From: Plenodomus lindquistii
Taxonomy: Eukaryota; Ascomycota; Dothideomycetes; Pleosporales; Leptosphaeriaceae
Assembly (NCBI GenBank): GCA_025504975.1
Contig: JANUWI010000013.1
Span: 930,001 to 994,000, forward strand
Direction: 5' to 3'
Length of the DNA: 64,000 nucleotides
Numbering within the stretch: the first letter of the stretch is position 1; each line of letters begins with the position of its first letter. Under the pieces are notes generated by a model. The model saw only the letters and a program-made list of their open reading frames with translations, searched no databases and was not told where the DNA came from. Below, one piece after another: positions 21,699 to 33,451 of the stretch. Both the position numbers and the translations under genes were made by a program.

Positions 21699-24600
21699 CT
21701 AAGCTTGAACGCATTGGCTATAGAACTCGTTCGCGACACGACATGTGTATCCAGATACGCATGTAGTGGGTCCGGTGAATCCTGAACCGCCGCATTGCTC
21801 CCACTGTACGCTGTTAGTCCGGATCATCAAAGAGAGTACCAAGTACGTACAGCATTCGCTGGCTTCGCAGTAGGTGCTGGCGCGGTCGATGTCTTGACAG
21901 AGGATGGTTTCGCAGACGACTTTAGGGTTGACGATGGCTTAGCAGATGATTTTGGTGGTGCTGTGGAGGACTTGATCGTAGTCGACGACGGCTTAGGCAC
22001 CTGCATCGCCACAAGATTAGTAACATGCATTGTAAGATCATTTGTGTTTGGGTTACTCACAGTTGATGATGTTTTTCCTCCGCCCCCGCCTGAAGCAGGC
22101 AGAGCAAGGATCTTGGCTGCAGCATGTTCAGCAAGCACGACGATGTATGATGTTGGATTGGTGTAGATGTGGCTACATTATGTTAGCCTGGGCCCAGTGA
22201 TAGAGCTTGCCGAAAAATTACCCCGGAAACAGAGAAGCGTCGACAACGTGGATGTTGTCGGTGCCATAAACTTGGGTGTTCAGATCAACGACAGAGGATC
22301 CGCCAGAGAGACCGCTGTCGGTACCCAGCTTAGCAGTACCAATCCAATGATTAGCGCGTCGTGCGGCTGGGGTCTTAGGAAGCTGTATTGAGATTAGTAA
22401 GGCGTATCATCAAAATGGAGATAGACGCACACTAGCAACGTATTCCTCGACCGTTGTACCGGCGGGCGGAACTTGAAACTCGATGGCAGGATTCTTCTGG
22501 ATCGCCTTCATCATGCTCTTGATACCAGCAATAACAACACCAGTATCGGCATCATTCTGAAGGTATGGTGCCTTGCTGACGTAAATGCCAAGAGCGCCGT
22601 TGATCGAAAGTGCACCTCGAGACGTGGAACCGTGACCAAGATACTGGCTGATTGTCAAATGATGAGTATCATTGACACCAGGACCTTCGACCCGAGCGGT
22701 CCACTGGAGCGAACGATCAATGCCATCTGAACCCTTGATGACCTCCCAAGCAAGAGGACCAATGTTTGGCGCTGATTGGGCAAGAATGCCGGAGCGCTTG
22801 CTGAGGTACAAGTTCTTATCCGCTTCAATTGGCGTATCCCATGCCTCGTAAAAGTCGTAAAAAGAGATGTTTGGGTGCTTGATGACGAGATCAGTGTTGA
22901 CGTGGTCATTCAAGTTTTGGCCAACGGGAAGATTGATCCAAGAAGCCTCGTCGATGAAGGTGGCGCCATCCACAGCGCTATTTTTAACGATTGTGAGTTG
23001 GTCTTTGGGTCCAATACCGCTGCGGAAGAGCACCTTGGAGGTGCCGAAAGCGCCTCCTGAGAGGATGATCCGACCTCCAGGGTTCAGGTTCACGGTTCCG
23101 CAATAGCCACCACCGCCTACACCGTTCTCAAGCTCGACCCCTGTGGCCTTCCCGCCAGTACGGACGATGCGGCGAACCATGGTGTTGGTCCAAAGCTTGA
23201 AGTTCTTCCGTGCGAGGGCAGTGACCATATATGAGCCGAGCGGGCCTTGTCTCTGTCCATTCTCGTACATGAACGGCGAATGCGAATAGGTTCGGTTCTT
23301 CAGGTTCTGTTGATTGTTTGCAACGACAGACTTCCAGCCATCAGCACCCAGAGCTCCTGACAGAACATCAAAACCCTCCTGCTTGTAGCGCTTGCCGTCC
23401 ATTGAAGGTGTGTCTGTACCAGGGATACGCTTGAACACGCGGTCAATGGCGCCCTTGACATCGGACGATTTCCAGCCACTGGGGAAGTTGTAGTCAAAAT
23501 CCACGTCGACAGGCTTCCACCAGAGCGCTGCGTTCACTGCAGCACCACCACCGAGAACACAGCCAGCCATCTGGTCGATGTCGGTACACGCAACGCCAGC
23601 AGAGTCGACCCAAATCTGGTTGCAGAGTCCGGGAATATCGAAGCGAGTTAGGTTGTTGCTGGTAGCCCATTCAGGGCCCATGGTTCCGCCAAACCTGGCA
23701 AGCGAAGGCGGACCTTTCTCAATCATTAGAACCTTCTTGCCGGACTCTGAAAGCTTATCCGCGACAGGAATGCCACCCGCGCCACCACCGACGACAATGT
23801 AATCATATGCTTCAGTAGGAGCGGGAGTGCCGACGCATTTGCCAGGCGTAGGTGTTGCGCTCGGCTGACCAGACGGCGTAGGTGTTGGTGTGCCTGGCAC
23901 TAGCTTTACCCAGTCGAAGTACTTGGCATTTCTTGCGTCTGCTACAGTGATGCCAAACTGTGACTGGCCCTTGTCGTGGAAGACCCAGGTTCCTGAAAAG
24001 ATCTGGCTGTGCTGAGCCCAACCAATGACTTGAACCTCAGAAGGAATTTGTGAGCCTTGAGCACCGTTCTGGTTCCAGACCCAGCACTTCTGGCAACGGT
24101 AGACGATTTCGAAGTGGGTGTCGCTGATCGTGTGTGAGATCTGGTCAATTCGTGCGTCACCGGTGTAATCTGTAGGGGTCACGTAGCCACTATTAATCGG
24201 TCAGTGGCGATTCTCGTATGAGATGAAGAGGTACTTACCCTGCCCAAACGAACTTTGTCTTGACCGCATCGGCTTCTGGCCAGGCGACAAGCAGCAGGGA
24301 GTTTGGCATACCACCCCCGTGACTGATACCAGACCATCCCTGCCTGTTTGCTTCAAGAGATCCTTTCTTTGGTTGGTCAGCAAGCGTTTTTGACATGATG
24401 AATGGGAAAAGACTTACCAAGTATCCAATATACTCATCATTGTTGCCGGTAGGCTCGCCCGGCAGAGCGTAACCCCACTCCAAGCCACCTGGTGTCTGAG
24501 CTGAACTGATTGTCTGTCGCCTACAATGGTCAGGCCCAGGTTCTTGAGAAGGCGGACTTGACATACCAAAACTGAATTCCAGTACCAGCATGGGTGAATT

Positions 24601-24726
24601 TGTCTTGAGCATATGCAGACAAGGAGACTATGGAGGTCAGTTGTGGCGGTAACCTGACAAGGGAGTCGGGGACTCACGAAGAGGGGCCAGCAGCGAAGCC
24701 GCTCGGAGGACTGATGAGCCCTTCAT
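21699..24726 (-). CDS. cellobiose dehydrogenase with C-terminal CBM1
   Basis: Nine exons by hand: 24726-24678, 24627-24567, 24520-24418, 24366-24239, 24189-22431, 22382-22222, 22172-22061, 22000-21851 and 21803-21699, giving 875 residues. Order: signal peptide 1-23; heme b cytochrome domain with candidate axial ligands Met91 (SHGGGM) and His185 (VFHDKG), mature 68 and 162, close to Met65/His163 recalled for the Phanerochaete enzyme; Pro/Thr linker; GMC flavodehydrogenase with FAD motif GGGAGG (248-253) and catalytic His712 (ANHWIG) and Asn759; Ser/Thr/Lys/Pro linker; and CBM1 (QCGGSGFTGPTTCVSGYTC). It oxidises cellobiose at C1 and passes electrons through heme to LPMOs. The 60-nt intron 22060-22001 is in frame, so its splicing is uncertain. 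Divergent from the AA9 gene. Confidence 0.93.
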
Positions 24727-24809
24727 AACCACAGATACTTACAAGCACGTAGGTATCAATTGGAACTGACCTATGCACCAGCGAAGCAGACGACAGAGAT
24801 GGATTCCAT

Positions 24810-24823
24810 GTGGAGACCTGGAG
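24810..24823 (+). promoter_or_regulatory. paired CreA-like SYGGRG sites
   Basis: gtggag (24810-24815) and ctggag (24818-24823) lie two bases apart on one strand, 84-97 bp upstream of the CDH start. The SYGGRG consensus of the glucose repressor CreA often works as close pairs. The motif is short, so this is only a candidate. Confidence 0.3.
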
Positions 24824-24832
24824 ATAGGCACG

Positions 24833-24840
24833 TTATATAT
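24833..24840 (-). promoter_or_regulatory. TATA-like element of the CDH gene
   Basis: Read on the minus strand this is ATATATAA, about 107 bp upstream of the CDH ATG, a reasonable TATA position for a strongly inducible fungal gene. Confidence 0.4.
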
Positions 24841-25882
24841 GCGAGCCTCCAAACCTGCGCATCACGTAGTAAACCCTCTATGGGGCTGAGACCAAAATGC
24901 CAACATCGTGACGGGTGCTCGCCACCGCGCAGAACAAACACGCTCCTCCAACCGGGTTCAGACATGCACACCTGCATGAAATTGCCGTGTCGACGGACCT
25001 GATGATCATACGCAAGAATGCCATTGGTCACCACGAGAAAAGAGACGATTCGGCTGAGGTTCCATGTTGGTCGCTCATTTGTCCAGACTATGGCGACCAG
25101 GGTTGTTGATTGATGTATATTGCTGGAGGAGAAGCGCAGGAGCGATGGCGAAGTTGCTAGCCACATTTGGCTTCCCCACACTCATCTAGCGCGTAGCCAC
25201 TAGGGAACGTCCGTCCAGGTCTTGGACCTGCAAGGTCACGTCGAAAATACCACCTGCAGCCCAATGTGTTTCTAGAAACATGGCGGCTTCGAGTTCATGA
25301 TCGCGTGCAACCTATTGTGCCACATCGGCTCGGTATCGCCCCGGCTGTTCCGTGAGGCTGACCTCGATCAGAGGCTGACTATGTGCGATGCACACGTTCC
25401 GTAGATTGCAGCTTCGCCCAGCTCGGTACCTGCCAATCTATTATATTACAAACGTTCTCGTGCTCATGCTCGCGCCTGTGTCGCACGTTGCGCCTGCAAT
25501 CAAGCAGTGATTCTTCCGCCGGCAATTCGTTTCGCATCCGCAATTCCATGTTGGTTTGTGAATCCCCTTCTCCGTTTCGAGACGTCCGCCCCGAATCTTC
25601 ATTCGCAGCCTCCATGTCTGTGTGGGTTCGTCGCAGTGGCGCTAGCCAGAAGCACTTTGTTCTTTAGATTATATCACAGGTAAATTGAAGGAGGAAAGCA
25701 TGCCTGTTGGCTTGTTTTGCATAGGATAGGTCCTGATCGTATGACCACCCCTACGCCTTCGGGCCGCCTCCGTGTTCGATTGGGACAACATGAGTAATGT
25801 ACAGAAGCAGAGACTGCATATAGGGACAGAGTTCATCGTATAGCTGTGGATTCGTATCTTGCACACGATAACTTGGTACACC

Positions 25883-26901
25883 ATGAAGCTCACTCTTCTA
25901 ACATGCTCACTGCTCACTGGTGCTTCGGCCCATACCATCTTCACACAATTGCACGTCAATGGAGTCGGTCAAGGACATACGAAGGGTGTTCGTGTTCCGG
26001 TATGATGAGTGCCTGTCTCACATTCTAGCATCTCTCTTCGACTGACAAGACATGCAGGAATACGATGGGTAAGGCATCCCGTCCTGGGTGAAATACCTTC
26101 AGTTTAATTGAGTGTAGGCCTATAACTGACGTAACGTCCAATGATGTGATCTGCAACGGAGGGCGAGTATCACCAGGCTGTCATAGTGACCTGTATATTG
26201 ACTCGTATTTAGCCCCAATCCGCTGAGAACACCTCTGCCGAAAGACATCATCAATGTTAGTCTTCCACTCGGCTCTGGAGCTGCTTCCAACGACCCCGCG
26301 ACTAACACTTAGCTTGTAGGTCAAGGCCGGGGACAAGCTCTCTGCGGAATGGCACCACACACTCGACTCGACGCCCGCGACAGACAAGTCGGATCCCATT
26401 GACCCTGGCCACTTAGGACCTATCATGGTGTATCTTGCCAAGGTAGACAATGCTCTGACCACGCAGCTCACAGGCCTGAAGTGGTTCAAAATCTACGAAG
26501 ATGGCATGGACGCGAATGGCGAATGGGCCGTCACAAGACTGTACAATAAGAAAGGCCTGGTGGATTTCGTACTTCCCTCGTGCATCCCAAGTGGACAGTG
26601 AGTCGCCTTGGTCCCATTTTCCCCCCTGCTCGCAGCAATCTGACTTGAGCCCAGATACCTGCTGAGAGCTGAACTCATTGCGCTCCATGCCGCGGGCAAT
26701 TATCCCGGGGCGCAACTTTATATGGAGTGTGCACAGATCAATGTTACAGGTGGAGGCAATGCTAGCCCAGCTACGGTGAGCTTCCCAGGTGCGTACAAAG
26801 GCACCGATCCAGGCATCAAGTTCCAGATGTACTGGCCAAAGCCCACATCTTATACGATTCCTGGACCTCGACCATTCACTTGCTCTGCCAAGATAAGATG
26901 A
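25883..26901 (+). CDS. AA9 lytic polysaccharide monooxygenase
   Basis: Six exons: 25883-25999, 26058-26068, 26118-26162, 26213-26255, 26320-26597 and 26655-26901, giving 246 residues. A 16-residue signal peptide (MKLTLLTCSLLTGASA) exposes His17 as the N-terminal copper ligand (HTIFTQLHVNG). The second histidine of the brace is in EWHHTL (84-85). The axial Tyr187 lies in AQLYMECAQINV, with His176 and Gln185 as second-sphere residues. Other AA9 signatures: CNGGPNPL, GDKLSAEWHHT, HLGPIMVYLAKV, GLKWFKIYEDG, IPSGQYLLRAE, YTIPGPRPFTC. It has no CBM or linker. It cleaves cellulose oxidatively using electrons that CDH can supply. The third intron appears to use a GC donor (26163). Start supported by the signal peptide. 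Confidence 0.94.
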
Positions 26902-27456
26902 GCGGTGTATGGAAGAGAGGCGGCCAGCCTGTCGCTGATGGCGAGAGGACTGCGAGGAAGGGAGCCCATCAATCTCTTGGAAGTCGATCCGTTAGGGCTG
27001 CGATGACAGATTATATTGTAAGAAATTTTTTGAAGAAATAGAATGGTATCTGTTGTTCCAATAGTGCTTCGATTATCAGAAAACACGGAAGTCGCGTCAA
27101 GGTGAGGACGTGATGTTTTTCATATGCAGACTCCACAATGGAGATGATGATCAGAACTGCCGACGAAATGATGGAACTGCCAACACAACCATATGTAGGT
27201 GCGAAGAAGCGTGCATACGCCTCATGCGCCCAGGTTATGTGCCTGTGGTGAATGTAGTCAAATACAATGGTACCCCGCAAAACGGCACTTGGTAGGTGGG
27301 GGACTTGCGCCGCGGATCCACCTGACAAGCACACCCAACATTCTCCACAAACGTCCCCCACCCCGCCAAGCCGGGACCACGTACCGTTGCAGCTCGAGGA
27401 CGACAACAAACAAAGTTACCTCAATCTCGAATTCACAACACGCTCTACTAAATACG
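26902..27456. other. intergenic, 555 bp
   Basis: 3' region of the AA9 gene and promoter of the next gene; nothing else recognised. Confidence 0.5.
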
Positions 27457-28042
27457 ATGCACGATGAACGTGAGTTCGTCCCACGCAGCGCATGCGCCAC
27501 ATATCCATAGTGTACTAACGAACCCTCTCCAAGACCCCCACCCCCTCCTAGCCCAAGTCCCCCTAACTCTCTCCCCCTTCCTCGCCCTCCCCACCGCAAT
27601 CCCCCTCCCTTACTCCTACAAGACCCTGCCCTCCACCCTCCCGCCCTCAATCATCCAACCAAATCCCTCAAACCCCTCCCAACCACCCGCCTACGTCCAA
27701 TCCTCAAGCGGCACAACGGCCACGCCAGACGAGATTCTGACATCGTGTCTCGCGCTACAACAACATCTTGCAAAACTCGAGGCGGACGCTCGGCGCACAT
27801 TGGGCGAGTGGGAGGAGAGAAGGCAGAAGGAGGAGTTGGCGGAGAAGAGGAGGGTTGCGCCGGGGTGGTTGGATAGTAGGGTGCATATCATCAAGCCGGA
27901 GGTTGTTGGGGAGCAGAAGGCGGAGGAGGAGCAGGAGCGCAAGGATGATGTGCCGCAGCTGATGGATTTAGATCCGCAGGCGGAAAGTAAGAGGAAGGCT
28001 GGCGAGGAGCTAGATAGAGTATTTGGGGGGCTCAAAGTCTAG
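27457..28042 (+). CDS. small fungal protein with coiled-coil segment
   Basis: Exon 1 is only 13 nt (27457-27469); exon 2 is 27534-28042. The intron is GTGAGT...CCAAG, and the product is 173 residues. It begins MHDEHPHPLLAQVPLTLSPFL, then a Pro/Ser-rich stretch, a charged helical segment (about 85-125, ALQQHLAKLEADARRTLGEW), GWLDSRVHIIKPE, and an acidic C-terminus with PQLMDLDPQ and ELDRVFGGLKV. No signal peptide or membrane span. The pattern looks like a small complex subunit, but I cannot name it. The short first exon is supported because the joined N-terminus is much more protein-like than the unspliced reading. Confidence 0.65.
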
Positions 28043-28459
28043 CACACGGTCTCACGAGGAGAATGATGTGGGTGGTGGAGCAATTGGGACAGCATTTCAC
28101 GCGTCATCATCATGCATAGCGAGGCCTTTACGTATAGCGTTCGAGAACTTTCGCATGGCGTTCGTTCCATTCAAATGCTCAACACATTCATTCAACATGT
28201 TCAGACTCTGGATTATCCTTGAAGCTCAGGCACTGCCACTCAGATTAAGGGTCCAATAAGCGATAACATGATATGTAGCCAGAGCCTCTGAAGCTCCCCT
28301 GAAGTGCAGACAAAGCCTGGTCTTGGGCTCAACCATACCCCGTCACAACTAACATTACAAACATACGGAGGGAGAAAGAAGGGGAATCTTGAAGAAATAG
28401 TGTCGAAGAGGACCATTTCGTCCACGACTGGGCAAATCCACCAACGCCATGTGCTGCGT
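28043..28459. other. intergenic between convergent genes, 417 bp
   Basis: 3' regions of the coiled-coil protein gene (+) and the septin gene (-). No further feature. Confidence 0.5.
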
Positions 28460-29819
28460 CTAACGACGGCCGTGGGAGCGGTTGATGCTGCCCTGGAGCG
28501 AGTCCACCTCGGTCTCCAGACGCTTAATCTCGGCGTGACTGGCCTCAAGATCCTTGTTGAGGCGATCGCGCTCAGCAATAAGCTTCTGTTCCCACTGCCT
28601 GAAGCGCTGCTCCTCCACCTTGACCTGCTCCGTGAAGCGCTTCCTGAGCGCCTCTTCCTCCTCCTTGAACTTGGGGTTGTCCAACTTCCTCGGACGCGCC
28701 TCACCAAACTTCCTCGTCTCCATTTGTCCGGCGCGGTAGGCCTCGTAGTGGTTCTCTTCGGTGGTGTGGATCAAGTCGAGCATGTGGGTGCGGATGAGGA
28801 TAGCACGCAGCTTTTTGAAGTCGCAGTGCTCCTCGTTCTCGACCTCGGCGACACCCCAGGCGTATTGGCGACCCTTGACAGTGCGACCGTCGTTGGTCTG
28901 GACATCCTTCTCGGAACCGATGACGGAGAAGGGCATGGCGTCAATGAGACCGCGGGCGTGCTGCATGGCAGCCGCATCGTCATCCTCGAGCGGTGGTGTG
29001 TAGATCTTGATGCCCTGGGCATCGATAACCTGGCGGACCTGTGCTGTGTCAGTGTGAAGCATGCTTGAGGCTGGAACAGACGTACCCTCGCCTTGAACCT
29101 CATCAGGTCTGTAGGGCTCAATGTGTCGGCCTTTGCAACAACAGGGATCAAGTTGACGCGTGTGCATAGCTTCTTCATAACCTCAATGTCGAGGGGCTTG
29201 AGGGTGTGGCCAGTGGGGCGGATGAAGTACAGGCAGGCGTGGACGCGAAGGTCAATCTTATCAGAGCGGCGCGGCTGCTGCTCCTGCAGCATGTACGACT
29301 CGTGCTGGTCATCGAGGAACTCGATAATGGGTTGCCACGAATCGCGGTTGTTGACGTAGTCGCCGAAGCCGGGGGTGTCGATGACGGTCAGACGGACCTT
29401 GAAGAACTTCTCCTCAAGCTCAGCCTTTGTGATTTCAATCTCGACCGTCTTGTCCATCTGCTTGTGGTGTCGTCGCTTGTGGTCGGCATAGTTTTTGATG
29501 GTGGTGGAGAAGAGCGTGTTGATGAAGGTGGTTTTGCCCAGGCCAGACTCGCCAGCGACCTGCCACTGTTAGAGCTGATCTGGGGGGCTGACGGCCCATA
29601 CGCGACGGGATGGGTGCATACCATGATGGTGAAGGCGGCTCCACGCTTTGCGACAATCTTGTGCCTGTGCGACGTTAGCTAGGGGTTTGCGTGGCCCTTG
29701 GTCAAGCCGTACCTCTGGTTGGGCAGCTGGAACGGCGGTTAGCATGAGTGTAGAGAGGACGCAAACATTGGGAGCAGACGTACGTTGGCAATGCCAATGG
29801 GGGACAGGGACTCGGCCAT
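28460..29819 (-). CDS. aspC: septin AspC / Cdc12
   Basis: Exons 29819-29784, 29726-29713, 29664-29622, 29559-29086 and 29038-28460 give 381 residues. It is a GTP-binding filament protein at septa, polarity sites and hyphal tips. The P-loop GESGLGKTT (34-42) is preceded by the short N-terminus MAESLSPIGIAN-LPNQR and HKIVAKRGAAFTIM, characteristic of the AspC/Cdc12 group. Switch II is DTPGFGDYVNN and the G4 motif is AKAD. The septin unique element (RGLIDAMPFSVIGSE...YAWGVAEVENEEHCDF) is intact, and a C-terminal coiled coil (about 315-375) ends the protein. Exon 2 is only 14 nt; phase and family sequence support all four introns. Confidence 0.95.
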
Positions 29820-30247
29820 GGTGATGTTGCGGCGGTCGCGTGCGTGTGGTTGTGATTGTATGGGAGGGAGAGATGGAGGCCTGCGCGTGCGGGTTAGTCG
29901 CTGGCGAAATCGCGGCGCGCTGGTTCTGGCAGGCGGAGACTGACAATGGCTCCTTTGTGGCTCGGACAGCAGTCAGTGCCTTGATGCGAGAGCAGACGAG
30001 GCTGGGTGTTGGGGTGAGGCGTATGGGCGGTGTCGGGTGTGGAAACGTCGTGCTGCGGTGCTGCGGACAATTTGGGCGAGTCCCCTTTCTGCACTGAGCC
30101 CATTCGGCAAGCACCAGCCTGCACTGACCCTGAACGGGGGGAAGGCACGCTAATGCCGCTAATGCGCCTACCTTGCAACGAAGAGGCCCGAGCTTTCAAA
30201 AAAGTCGAAGCGTACTTTCTCTACATGCGACGCGAGGAAGGCGCCCC

Positions 30248-30286
<39 letters not shown>

Positions 30287-30343
30287 GCCACGCCTGCCAT
30301 GCCATGCCTGGATTGATACGCCTCTCACCAAGAACAAGACAAG
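29820..30343. other. divergent intergenic region, septin / PWP2, 524 bp
   Basis: Both promoters lie here. It includes the (CGACCA)6 microsatellite at 30249-30284 close to PWP2. No other feature seen. Confidence 0.5.
30249..30284. repeat. (CGACCA)6 microsatellite
   Basis: Six tandem hexamers, followed by one imperfect unit (cggcca), about 60 bp upstream of the PWP2 start codon, so probably within its 5' leader. Confidence 0.9.
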
Positions 30344-33124
30344 ATGAAGACTGACTTCCAGGTATTGGTCGACACCCATCCATGCCATCCTCCCCTCTAT
30401 TCTGACCTTCAGCCCAGTTCTCCAACCTCTTGGGCACAGTCTACAGCAGAGGCAACCTGCTCTTCACTCCCGACGGCACCTGCCTGTTGTCGCCAGTGGG
30501 CAATCGCGTCACCGTCTTCGACCTAGTCAAGTGAGCCACGCGAACACCATGGCGCCACCAGCCTGGAACTCTGCGCTGACATTGCACCCAGCTCCAAATC
30601 ATACACCCTCCCGTTCGCACACCGAAGAAACATCGCCCGCCTAGCCCTCAACCCCCGCGGCAACCTCCTCCTCTCTGTCGACGAAGACGGTCGCGCTATC
30701 CTCACCAATGTCCCCCGCCGAACGGTTCTCTATCACTTTTCTCTGCGCGGCCAAGTCACGGCACTGTCCTTTGCGCCTTCAGGGCGACACTTTGCAGTAG
30801 GCATCGGACGCCAGATCCAAGTGTGGCACACTCCTTCGACGCCCGATGTTGCCCAAGGTGACCTGGAGTTTGCGCCGTTTGTGCGCCACCGTATTTACAC
30901 GGGACACTACGACGCTGTCCAGGGTATAGAATGGTCGAGCGATTCGAGGTTCTTTCTCAGTGCTTCCAAAGATCTCACTGCCCGCATATGGAGTCTCGAC
31001 CAAGACGAGGGCCTTGCGCAGACCACGTTAAGCGGACATAGGCAAGCCATAGTAGGGGCTTGGTTCTCCAAAGACCAGGAAACCATCTACACAGTCAGCA
31101 AGGACGGCGCCCTGTTTGTGTGGAAATACATGCTGCGCTACGACGCCCCCGAAGACGCCGACGAGAATGACGACGAGAACCTGCAGTGGGGCATCGCCGA
31201 ACGCCACTTCTTCATGCAGAACAACGCCCACGTCACGTGCGCCCAATTTCACCCAGAGTCCAAGCTGCTTGTCACCGGCTTCTCACATGGCCTTTTCTTC
31301 GTCCACGAACTCCCCGACTTCGCCCAGATCCAGAGCCTTAGCATCTCGCAAAATGACATAGATTATGTCGCCATCAACAAGACGGGAGAATGGTTAGCCT
31401 TTGGGGCCTCCAAGCTCGGCCAGTTGCTGGTATGGGAATGGCAGTCCGAGTCGTACGTTTTGAAGCAACAGGGCCACTTCGACTCGATGAATACCATTGC
31501 CTACTCGCCCGAGGGCCAGCGCATCATCACCGCTGCCGACGACGGCAAGATCAAGGTCTGGGATGTCAACTCCGGCTTCTGCGTCGTCACTTTCACTGAG
31601 CATATGGGTGGGGTATCTGCTTGCGAATTTGCCAAGCGGGGAAATGTTCTCTTCACAGCCAGTCTTGACGGCTCAATACGAGCATGGGATCTCATTCGTT
31701 ATCGAAACTTCCGTACATTCACAGCCCCGTCAAGATTGTCCTTCTCATCTCTGGCAGTCGATCCGAGCGGCGAGGTCGTGTGCGCCGGCTCCATCGACTC
31801 TTTCGATATCCACATCTGGTCCGTTCAGACTGGACAACTGCTAGACAGACTATCCGGACATGAAGGGCCTGTCTCGTCGCTAGCATTCTCACCAGACGCT
31901 GGAACACTAGTCAGCGGAAGCTGGGACAAGACCGTCCGTATCTGGAACATCTTTGCTCGTACGCAAACTAGCGAGCCGCTACAACTGATGGCCGACGTTA
32001 CTTCTGTAGCCTTCCGCCCTGACTCGAAACAGATTGCTGTCACAACGCTCGATGGACAATTGACCTTTTGGTCTGTCTCTGACGCCGCACAAGAAAACGG
32101 TGTAGATGCCCGACGCGATGTTTCTGGTGGCCGCAAGATGTCAGACCGACGGACCGCCGCCAATGTAGCGGGAACCAAGGCCTTCACATCAGTCCGGTAC
32201 AGTGCAGACGGGACCTGTGTGCTTGCGGGTGGCAACAGCAAATACATATGTCTGTATGATGCCCAATCCGGAGTCTTGCTGAAGAAGTTCACAGTGTCGG
32301 TCAATCTTTCTCTGGACGGCACTCAAGAGTTCCTCAACAGCAAGCTTCTCACGGCTGCAGGCCCACAGGGACTCATCGACGACCAAGGCGAAGAATCAGA
32401 CCTCGAGAACCGTCGCGATACAACGCTTCCGGGTGCGCAACGAGGCACTGGCGCAAGACGAACTCGGCCAGAAGTTCGCGTCCCGGCTGTGGCTTTCTCC
32501 CCAACTGGTCGTGCATTCTGCGCCGCCTCAACAGAGGGATTGCTAATCTACTCCCTCGACAACACATTCCAGTTCGATCCATTCGACCTGGACATTTCAG
32601 TCACCCCTGCAACAACGCTAGAAACCTTGAATCAGAGAGATTATCTTAAAGCTCTCGTAATGGCATTTCGCCTAAACGAACGCAATCTGGTCCGCCGCGT
32701 ATACGAAGCTACGCCTGTCGCTGACGTGCCGCTTGTCGTCAAAGACCTCCCCGCCGTATATCTTGGCCGACTACTACGCTTCGTTGCTTTGCAAGCAGAT
32801 GAGTCACCACATCTGGAGTTCAACCTTGTCTGGATCGAAGCCCTGCTCAGTAAACATGGGCGGTGGATGAAGGAGAACAAGAACGGGCTGGAGGCAGAGT
32901 TACGAAGTGTCGAGAAAGCAGTCCGCAGGATACAAGCGGAGTTGGCTAGACTTGCGGATGACAACATATACAGGATTGAGTACCTCTTGTCGCAGCCAGT
33001 AGAAAAGAAGGAGACTGCAGTGCAACTGGACTTCGGAGTCAAAGCGATACAAAACGGCGCCACAGATGGAAGCATGGAAGATGAAGACGATGAAGACGGT
33101 GGGGAATGGCTAGGATTTGACTAA
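30344..33124 (+). CDS. PWP2: U3 snoRNP/SSU processome WD-repeat protein Pwp2/Utp1
   Basis: Exons 30344-30361, 30418-30530 and 30592-33124 give 887 residues. The N-terminus MKTDFQ-FSNLLGTVYSRGNLLFTPDG is the typical Pwp2 opening. Two WD40 propellers follow (for example DARIWSLD-like and TVRIWNIF strands, GHEGPVSSLAFSPD). The C-terminal Utp12 domain contains KALVMAFRLNERNLVRRVYE and ends with an acidic tail (MEDEDDEDGGEWLGFD). Pwp2 nucleates the UTP-B complex on pre-rRNA and is needed for 18S maturation in the nucleolus. Length is close to the yeast protein (about 920). The 18-nt first exon is supported by phase and by the conserved FSNLLG junction. Confidence 0.95.
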
Positions 33125-33451
33125 GAATATAAGCATGATACCCTTCCAACACTCTTTCCAACCTGGTTGCGCCGGGAAAATGGCAGGTACGATGATATCC
33201 TATATTACAGAGCAGCAGCGAGTATGCAACAGAAATGCAGCTGCCTACCGGCAGGCCACCTTTGCCCTTTCCAAGCGATGTTTGAGCAAGCCCTCGCTCC
33301 TTGTGCTGAGAAGCCCGTTGCTTCATACAAGTACAGATACATCCCCGGGTCACTACAAGAGTCATCACCACGCTCGCACATCCTTATTTCACGACATACA
33401 TTAGTTCAATCGCTATAACACAGTCAACCAAGCGTCACGCTACTCATCGCC
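33125..33451. other. intergenic, 327 bp
   Basis: Short spacer between two plus-strand genes; no feature recognised. Confidence 0.5.

Larger units (their letters stand above)
24727..25882. other. shared upstream region between CDH and AA9 LPMO
   Basis: 1,156 bp between two divergent start codons, without a credible ORF. It holds the TATA-like element and the CreA-like pair near CDH, plus a CCGGGG CreA-like core read on the minus strand at 25339-25344. It is the natural place for joint cellulose induction and glucose repression. Confidence 0.6.
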
